64,000 nt of DNA from Paraburkholderia madseniana. GTDB taxonomy: Bacteria; Pseudomonadota; Gammaproteobacteria; Burkholderiales; Burkholderiaceae. The stretch covers positions 1 through 64,000 of the forward strand of contig NZ_VOSW01000016.1 in the NCBI RefSeq assembly GCF_009690905.1. Direction: 5' to 3'. Positions 1 to 5,022 of the stretch are shown in pieces. The first letter of the stretch is position 1, and each line of letters begins with the position of its first letter. The position numbers were made by a program, and so were the translations under genes. Under the pieces are notes generated by a model, which saw only the letters and a list, made by a program, of their open reading frames with translations, had not been told where the DNA came from and did no database searches.

Positions 1-60
1 CGGCTGAACCACATCCTGGACAACCTCGACTTCGTCCATCATGTACACCTGTCCATTTAA
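1..60 (+). CDS. Possible 3' end of a truncated ORF at the window edge
   Basis: A plus-strand reading frame is open from base 1 and ends at a TAA at 58-60, giving a 19-residue tail. The minus strand is also open here and could start with two ATG codons near 37-42, so direction is not certain. I do not recognise the family. It sits directly before an inverted repeat and lies in mobile-element debris. Confidence 0.2.
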   Translation, partial: RLNHILDNLDFVHHVHLSI

Positions 61-389
61 AATTTGAATGGACATGATCGTCGGGCTGCTCGACTTACCG
101 ATCAAGATGACTTCGCCGGCTGCTTACATTGCGTCCGCAAAGTTGGGTTGCGGACGCAATCGTGAGCCGTATCAATAACGGAAGCTAGGTGTGCGAAATC
201 GCGCGCTTACGATCGAGTGACACGGTCCTGCTCCCGCTGCTTCGAATCCTCGCTCCCTGAGCTTGCGTGTCCGGCATTGCGTCGGACACGCAGATCGTCA
301 CTTTCGAAACGCAACCGCGTTGCAACTGCGGTGGTGTCTGATTCAGAGCGGGTACAAGCCAAAGGTAGCAGGCCTCGCGCGGAAGTCGA
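61..389. other. Gene-free stretch with inverted repeats
   Basis: No convincing gene. It contains an 8-bp inverted repeat (50-57 with 67-74) and the strong hairpin at 128-160. Short ORFs crossing 217-510 on the plus strand are antisense shadows of the gene at 390-854. Confidence 0.4.
128..160. repeat. Perfect 13-bp inverted repeat with 7-nt loop
   Basis: Bases 128-140 (ATTGCGTCCGCAA) are the exact reverse complement of 148-160, around the loop AGTTGGG. No T-run follows, so it is not a standard intrinsic terminator. It may be a mobile-element end, a recombinase site or a transcript-end hairpin of the ORF that stops at 60. Confidence 0.6.
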
Positions 390-854
390 TCACGTCATCT
401 CTTTGCAATTACGTATGGGTGGCCCGTTTGGTGCCGACAGCACGGCGATATGGACGGTGCACGCGTTCATCTTTGCAATGCCCGTTTCGACCGCACGGCG
501 CAGTATGTAGAAGCCCGACGCGAGCGGGTGTAAAGGCGGTGACGCGTCCATGTTTGCAACAGGACTGGAACTTCGTCGTGCATTCCGCTCCCGTTGCATC
601 GCACAATTGCGCTCCCGATAGGCCGGGTGCGTCGTGCGGTATTGACGCCAGTAGTCCGGGCGACGAGCGCGCCATTTGGCCTGCGCCCGCGCCTGGTTGT
701 CGCGGTAGTCGGGATCACTTCGAAGTCGCTGCTGTTGCCAGCGTCGGCGTCGCTCTCGCTGGCAGCCCAGGGCAGAACAGAATCGTTGATTCGGGATGTG
801 AGACAAAGGATGGAAGAGGCTGCCACAGGCAACGCAACGGCGAGCGTTATTCAT
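390..854 (-). CDS. Hypothetical zinc-finger-like basic protein
   Basis: A 154-residue protein of unknown function. The N-terminus has CVAC followed about 20 residues later by a second Cys pair (CSALGC), so a metal-binding knuckle is likely. A very Arg-rich segment and repeats of the D/P-D-Y-R/W type follow (SDPDYRDNQARAQ, RRPDYWRQYR), up to about residue 90. The last 60 residues look unrelated and may be read-through. The ATG at 854 is chosen because GGAG lies 6-7 nt upstream; in-frame starts at 866 and 890 exist. Proteins of this Cys-finger plus basic-repeat shape occur as orphans in proteobacterial accessory DNA (recollection, not checked). Function unknown; possibly nucleic-acid binding. 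Confidence 0.55.
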   Translation of the reverse strand: MNNARRCVACGSLFHPLSHIPNQRFCSALGCQRERRRRWQQQRLRSDPDYRDNQARAQAKWRARRPDYWRQYRTTHPAYRERNCAMQRERNARRSSSPVANMDASPPLHPLASGFYILRRAVETGIAKMNACTVHIAVLSAPNGPPIRNCKEMT

Positions 855-1352
855 CACGCGCTCCATACGTAAGGTAGCAATCTGGAGCACGTTGGCAGCC
901 GGGCATCCAACCCGCCTGTGAAACGCTGATGTGCAATCGGCGAAGGCTGCGAGCGCTCAATCTGCGCGTTTTTTGGGTGGGTGACTCAGTCTAACGAATT
1001 TGCTACACAAATCCGGGAGGTCCAACTATTTCTGTTCGGAGCGCGTTTTGAGCGCCAGCAGAGCCAGTCGTTACAAGGCTTTGACAGGGGGCGCCGAGAT
1101 TTTTCAGTTATTGCGGCACGGCTGCCGATTTTTTTCACTTTCAGTGTCAGCGATGGTCATGACGCATGTCACTTTTAGTGAAAAAACCCTTTAAATTCAG
1201 ACGGACGTTTTTCAGGATATGTGTCACCCGACATGTCGGGTGACGTAGGGCGCCAGAGTATGTGCGACTGGCGCCATAGTTATGCGACCACAGGACAGAG
1301 CTCCTGCGACTGACGTACTCCGTTAAAAAAATCGACCTTGTCTTCGCGGTCT
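855..1352. other. Intergenic region rich in dyads, possible mobile-element end
   Basis: No supported gene. It holds a 10-bp stem (1130-1139 with 1177-1186, spacer 37 nt), a small hairpin at 1169-1181, the perfect 22-bp palindrome at 1223-1244, and an 8-bp stem at 1249-1256/1268-1275. The core TGCGAC recurs three times between about 1263 and 1313. Clusters of short repeats like this are typical of transposon or recombinase binding ends, but no transposase is visible. Confidence 0.4.
1223..1244. repeat. Perfect 22-bp palindrome
   Basis: GTCACCCGACA at 1223-1233 is followed immediately by its exact reverse complement at 1234-1244, with no spacer. It could be an operator for a dimeric regulator, a recombinase core or a replication-related site. 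Nothing adjacent identifies the binding protein. Confidence 0.6.
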
Positions 1353-1401
1353 GCGGACTCTTAATCCAGAGGTCGAGTGCTCGATCACTTACGCCCCACC
1401 A
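1353..1401 (+). pseudogene. 3' fragment of a tRNA-Lys(CTT) gene, probable att site
   Basis: The segment reproduces the anticodon-arm-to-CCA part of tRNA-Lys. It starts GCGGACTCTTAATCC, which is identical to the intact gene at 39574-39649 (opposite strand), diverges in the variable and T arms, and ends ACGCCCCACCA. The match continues for AAG after CCA. The 5' half (acceptor and D arm) is missing, so it cannot be functional. A duplicated tRNA 3' end beside a tyrosine-recombinase remnant is the standard scar of integrative-element insertion. It is in the opposite orientation to the intact tRNA-Lys of this window, so its partner should lie outside. Confidence 0.75.
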
Positions 1402-1430
1402 AAGAACTACCTTAAGAATCAGGAAAAACT

Positions 1431-1454
1431 GCCGCTCCATCCAGCGGCTTTTTT
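1431..1454 (+). terminator. Rho-independent terminator
   Basis: Stem GCCGCT (1431-1436) and AGCGGC (1443-1448), 6-nt loop, then TTTTTT. It is placed 30 nt after the tRNA-Lys fragment, so it may be the former tRNA terminator. An A-rich stretch on the other side could also serve the minus strand. Confidence 0.65.
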
Positions 1455-1460
1455 CTGCCC

Positions 1461-1703
1461 CTAAGCTTGACCAGAAAGTGATCGCACCCGCGTGTCAAGC
1501 CGGGTGGCTGGGACAAAGTTGGTGTACTTCTGCACGATCTCGATCGTTTCCCAGTCGCCGAGCTCCTTCAGTACCGTCGGCAGTGTGCCACGCTGGACAT
1601 GCCAGCTTATCGCGTTCGCAGTAGTAGAATTGCGCGATCTATTAGATCGCCGACGATTTAAGAGGATTTTGAGATACCGCCCGAATACTTCCACCTTGAC
1701 CAC
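1461..1703 (-). pseudogene. Remnant of tyrosine recombinase (phage-type integrase), C-terminus
   Basis: The last ~55 residues resemble the C-terminal catalytic segment of tyrosine recombinases: SWHVQRGT, then LKELGDWETIEIVQKYTNF, matching the family pattern in which H/W, a GGW-like turn and the nucleophile Tyr occur. The Tyr of QKYTNF would be the nucleophile. The upstream residues do not match an integrase, and the RHTWA box is degraded, so this is a decayed fragment. It stops 60 nt from the tRNA-Lys fragment, the usual place for an island integrase. Probably not expressed. Confidence 0.65.
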
Positions 1704-1900
1704 CTAAGCTTGGGATACCGCGAGCAAGTTGCTCATCGTTTGGACTTGGTGAAGGCCACTGCCTGCCACTGGCGCGAACACTAGAGGCTATCTGCGCACA
1801 AAATCGGACGGCTGTGGAAATCTAAACTTTCCGAAGTACATGAGTGCGTACGCGCCAACGGCGCCGACGAAGCTAAAAATCAAGAACCAGGAGCGGCTGA

Positions 1901-2479
1901 ATGAGCATGAACGAGGCGGACACCCGCTACCACCTCATCGACCCGGTCTTGCGTGACAAGGGTTATGTCAGCCGCGACCGAATCACGCTGGAAACTGTGC
2001 TCACGCCACCTCCGGTGGAACCCAGCGGCCCCAAAGGCCGCAGACGCAAGGGTCCGGGGCGCACGGACTATCTGCTATGTGTGCAGGCAGGTGACATGCC
2101 CAAGGCTATGCCTGTCGCAGTGCTCGAAGCCAAGAAGGAGGGCGACGATGCGCTCAAGGGTATGCAGCAGGCGCGCGGCTACGCCGACACGCTGCGCTTT
2201 GACGTGAAGTACGTCTTCTCGACCAACGGCCACAAGTACGGCGAATACGATCGTTTCACGGAACTCATCAACGGGCCGGCCCCGTTCCAGGACTTTCCGT
2301 CGCACGCCGACCTCACTGCCCGCTACGCCAGGAACAGCGGTATCGACCTCACCCGGCCCGAGGCGACTATGTTGTTTCAGGCCGATAGCCCTGCATGGTC
2401 GCAGTTCCATCTTTCGCGAAGCCACATAGCAAGCAGTCGATACGCTTCGAGTTCGTCGGCAGTTGAAACTCGAGCTTGA
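1901..2479 (+). pseudogene. Truncated type I restriction enzyme R subunit (HsdR N-terminus)
   Basis: Residues 1 to about 165 match the N-terminal PD-(D/E)xK nuclease region of HsdR: YHLIDPVLRDKGY near the start, GRTDYLL with the metal-binding Asp near residue 54, and AVLEAKKEGD with the ExK pair near residue 75, followed by the helix that reads GMQQARGYADTL. The helicase motor, over 700 residues in a normal HsdR, is absent. The reading frame continues into unrelated sequence and stops at 2479. No hsdM or hsdS is nearby. An isolated nuclease domain without translocase should be inactive in restriction. Confidence 0.75.
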
Positions 2480-2510
2480 CGCCCTGGTTGGTCAACCCGG
2501 CTCGCGAAAG
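2400..2510 (-). pseudogene. Short scrap resembling the N-terminus of a DUF2075-type ATPase
   Basis: One minus-strand frame reads GVKLEFQLPTNSKRIDCLLC followed by GFAKDG. This resembles the N-terminal segment of DUF2075/AAA ATPases, where an I-E-x-x-I-P pattern precedes K-R-x-D-x-I/L-x-x-G. It overlaps the false tail of the truncated HsdR frame, so the deletion junction that destroyed HsdR probably lies near 2395-2410. Only about 30 codons are left. The assignment rests on pattern memory and is weak. Confidence 0.35.
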
Positions 2511-2518
2511 CTTGATTC

Positions 2519-2875
2519 TTAGTCTTGATAATCGGAGTACTTACGCGAATTTCCGCGGACTTTTTCGGCGGGATATTTCGCCCGATTGATGTCCATTTTT
2601 TCCAAACAGGCTTGATAGAGGTCGACATCAAGTTTGTCTGCAAGGCGGACGAGGTATAGCAATACGTCCGCCATTTCGTGACGAATGGCGGTTTGCTTGC
2701 TCTCATCCAGTTCGTTCTTCTCGCCAGTGGTCAGCCATTGGAACGGCTCCAGTAGCTCACTCGCCTCGACGCTTAAAGCCGTCGCCAGATTCTTTGGCGT
2801 GTGAAATTTGTCCCAGTCGCGCTCATCCGCAAACTGACGAACGAGGTCGCGCAAGCTTGCAAGGTCACTTTGCAT
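2519..2875 (-). CDS. MazG-like nucleotide pyrophosphohydrolase (dCTP pyrophosphatase type)
   Basis: A 118-residue single-domain all-alpha NTP pyrophosphohydrolase of the MazG/RS21-C6 group. These hydrolyse (d)NTPs to (d)NMP and pyrophosphate using Mg2+ held by an E-x-x-E...E-x-x-D cluster. Visible here are SVEASELLEPFQW (residues ~35-47) and HEMADVLLYLVRLAD (~66-80). The C-terminus has the NRAKYPAEKVRG signature seen in bacterial dCTPase-like proteins. Length is normal and the gene looks intact, with AAGGA upstream of the ATG at 2875. It stands alone between two decayed genes. A housecleaning or anti-phage nucleotide-depletion role is possible but unproven. Confidence 0.85.
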   Translation of the reverse strand: MQSDLASLRDLVRQFADERDWDKFHTPKNLATALSVEASELLEPFQWLTTGEKNELDESKQTAIRHEMADVLLYLVRLADKLDVDLYQACLEKMDINRAKYPAEKVRGNSRKYSDYQD

Positions 2876-3049
2876 CTTAAAATCCTTCGGGTGATGGCTT
2901 CCCCGGACGGCTGGGGATAACTATTCGGATCGGTCTTGCGGGGTGAGATAGGGAACTAGAGGCGTGCCTGCTCGGATGGACCGCGTTGTCCTTATCTCGA
3001 TAGGAGGTGATGATATAAGAGGGGGACGGGTTGATGCGTGCGTTCTTTA

Positions 3050-3460
3050 GCTGGCTACGCTGGGCGAGACGCTGTTGCAGTTTCACGAGTCGGACGCGGA
3101 TTTGATCCAGCGGCTGTGCGTCGCTTGGGGCTGCGTGGTTCACGGCGGCGGGCAAGCGGGGAGTTGTCCGATCGGCCGACGGCGCCGGTGAGTCACCGGT
3201 GCAGACGCTGGTGCTGCTGTGCGACCCGATGACACTGCCGAAATCGTCGGCCGGCACGGTGCGCTATAACCGCGATGCGGTCACCGAAGCGCGCGACTCG
3301 ATCAGGCTGCTGTCGGTCTCGCGTCAACACGTGCCGGGCGACGTGCTGCGCGCGAGCTGGGACTACAAAAACGTGACCGTGGCGCAGGCGTCGGAGACGA
3401 GCATCGTCGATCAGGGCGAAGCCGGCGACGACATCGCGCAGCTGCTACGCGACGCGGTCA
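3050..3460 (+). pseudogene. Frameshifted fragment of vgrG (T6SS spike)
   Basis: Two frames together give a VgrG internal segment. The first (from about 3050) reads GETLLQFHESDADLIQRLC, the gp27-like part where VgrG has ESD-x-DFI-x-RLCE. The second (from about 3186) reads SPVQTLVLLCDP, then TVRYNRDAV, SWDYKN and QLLRDAVID, typical of Burkholderia VgrG. A frameshift separates them and the OB-fold needle and C-terminus are lost. Homology ends at about 3457, exactly where the minus-strand immunity gene begins its 3' end, so a recombination junction is likely there. Effector cassettes are normally found behind vgrG, which explains the neighbourhood. Confidence 0.7.
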
Positions 3461-4180
3461 TCGACGTGCCCGGGCAGGGTCGTAAAGGAAATAGTGCAGC
3501 CCGTATTCGGCAGCAATCCTTGACGGCTTTACCCCTTTGGACGCCTTGATCAGGTCGATGTTTTTCTCATTCGGCCAGCCATAGCAGGAAAAAATAGCCT
3601 CAGCTAGATAAGAAAATCGGACCAGTTTTTGGTATGAAATGTAGAACAACCCCCAAAACATCAATAGTCCAAAAAACCCACAAATCGCAATGAAACTTAA
3701 GGCGTCAGACCATCCATCTTTTCCATTGTTATATAAGAAGACAACGGAGAATAAGGAATAAATCACAAAGAAACTCCAGAGCATCATTTTCATGACGCTT
3801 CTGTATTGAGCCAATCTCCCGCACGTCGCATGCGGATAAACTGCAACAACACCGTCTTCAGGCCGTCTCAGGGAGTACACCAAGTAGCGCCCCCTCGGTC
3901 GCTTCTCGACCACGACCTCCACCTCGTCCCCGTTAAACACTGGCATCTTCCAAAGCCAGCCTTCCATGTGCCTGCCGTCGAGATCGAATTCAACCCAGTC
4001 AGCATCTTCCTCGGAGTTGGCCGAGATGTTGAGCAAACCAGTTGCCGATCCGCCCATATCTAACAGAGCCGCGCCAGCCGCCGTTGCCTCCATGCGTTCG
4101 TGTTGTACTTGGCTCAGCACGAAGTCCTGTTGCCGCCTTCGGATGCGAAGATTAGAAATCGTTCCACGCAGCAATTCCAT
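3458..4180 (-). CDS. Putative T6SS immunity membrane protein, copy 1
   Basis: A 240-residue protein and close paralogue of the next gene (4208-4954), most of its length being identical. Shared blocks are LLRGTISNLR at the N-terminus, WVEFDLDGRHMEGWLWK (residues ~60-77) and EVEVVVEK; then come two hydrophobic helices (~135-155 and ~160-185) and a C-terminal YGLHYFLYDP. The predicted topology is a soluble beta-rich domain anchored by a two-helix hairpin. No family name is recognised. The link to the VasX-like toxin is inferred from position and from homology to the genes at 7899-9381. The ATG at 4180 aligns to an internal Leu of copy 2, whose first ~9 codons are no longer translatable because an in-frame TGA precedes them. 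Translation may depend on coupling to copy 2, 27 nt upstream. Confidence 0.65.
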   Translation of the reverse strand: MELLRGTISNLRIRRRQQDFVLSQVQHERMEATAAGAALLDMGGSATGLLNISANSEEDADWVEFDLDGRHMEGWLWKMPVFNGDEVEVVVEKRPRGRYLVYSLRRPEDGVVAVYPHATCGRLAQYRSVMKMMLWSFFVIYSLFSVVFLYNNGKDGWSDALSFIAICGFFGLLMFWGLFYISYQKLVRFSYLAEAIFSCYGWPNEKNIDLIKASKGVKPSRIAAEYGLHYFLYDPARARR

Positions 4181-4207
4181 ATTAAATGAAGTCTCTGTTG
4201 CAGATCA

Positions 4208-4954
4208 TCATCGCCGTGCCCGCTCAGGGTCGTAAAGGAAATAGTGCAGTCCATATTCGGCAGCAATCCTTGACGGCTTTACCCCTTTGGACGACTTGAC
4301 CAAATCGATACTTTTCTCATTCAGCCAGCCATAGCAGGAAAAAATAGCCTCAGCTAAATAAGAAAACCGAACCAGTTTTCGGTATGAAATATAAAAAAGA
4401 CCAAAAAAAGTCAGGAGCACAAAAAAGCCGGCTACAACAAGAAAACTAAGCATCGTAGCGAAGCTTACGCTCCCACGGCTTGACAAGAGAAAAATGGAAA
4501 TTACGGCATAAATCCCCAAAAAACACCAAAGCATCATTTTCATGATGCTTCTGAATCGAGCCGACCTCCCAGACGTCGCATGCGGATAAACGGCGACAAC
4601 GCCATCTTCAGGCCGCCTCACGGAGTAAACAAAGTATCGTCCCTTCGGTCCCTTCTCGACCACGACCTCCACCTCATCCCCGTTAAACACTGGCATCTTC
4701 CACAGCCAGCCTTCCATATGTCTGTCGTCGAGATCGAATTCAACCCAGTCTGCTTCTTCTTCGGAATTCGCCGACATGTTGAGCAAACCCATCGCCGACG
4801 CGCTCATACCTAACAGAGCCGCGCCCGCCGCCGCTGCCTCCATGCGTTCGTGTTGTACCTGACTCATCACGAAATCCTGTTGCCGCCTTCGGGTGCGAAG
4901 GTTGGAAATCGTTCCACGCAGCAATTCCAAATTGAATAAAGTCTCTTTTGTCAT
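4208..4954 (-). CDS. Putative T6SS immunity membrane protein, copy 2
   Basis: A 248-residue tandem duplicate of the 3458-4180 gene, starting at ATG 4954 with GGAAGGG just upstream. Same layout: N-terminal LLRGTISNLR, a soluble part with WVEFDLDDRHMEGWLWK, two transmembrane helices (~145-165, ~170-195), and a C-terminal GVKPSRIAAEYGLHYFLYD. It is divergently placed to the toxin gene, with only 68 nt between the starts at 4954 and 5023, so the two promoters must overlap. Codon use is more AT-rich than in core genes of the window. The immunity role is inferred from context and paralogy. Confidence 0.65.
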   Translation of the reverse strand: MTKETLFNLELLRGTISNLRTRRRQQDFVMSQVQHERMEAAAAGAALLGMSASAMGLLNMSANSEEEADWVEFDLDDRHMEGWLWKMPVFNGDEVEVVVEKGPKGRYFVYSVRRPEDGVVAVYPHATSGRSARFRSIMKMMLWCFLGIYAVISIFLLSSRGSVSFATMLSFLVVAGFFVLLTFFGLFYISYRKLVRFSYLAEAIFSCYGWLNEKSIDLVKSSKGVKPSRIAAEYGLHYFLYDPERARR

Positions 4955-5022
4955 ATCCCTTCCGATATCACCTTATCGAATTCCGTCTCTTGCTGCGGCA
5001 TATCTGTATACCGAGGAACATC

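Noticed and set aside
1147..1440. 97-residue minus-strand frame over the palindrome region
   Set aside because: It crosses the tRNA-Lys fragment and the terminator and shows no family resemblance, so it is not a gene.
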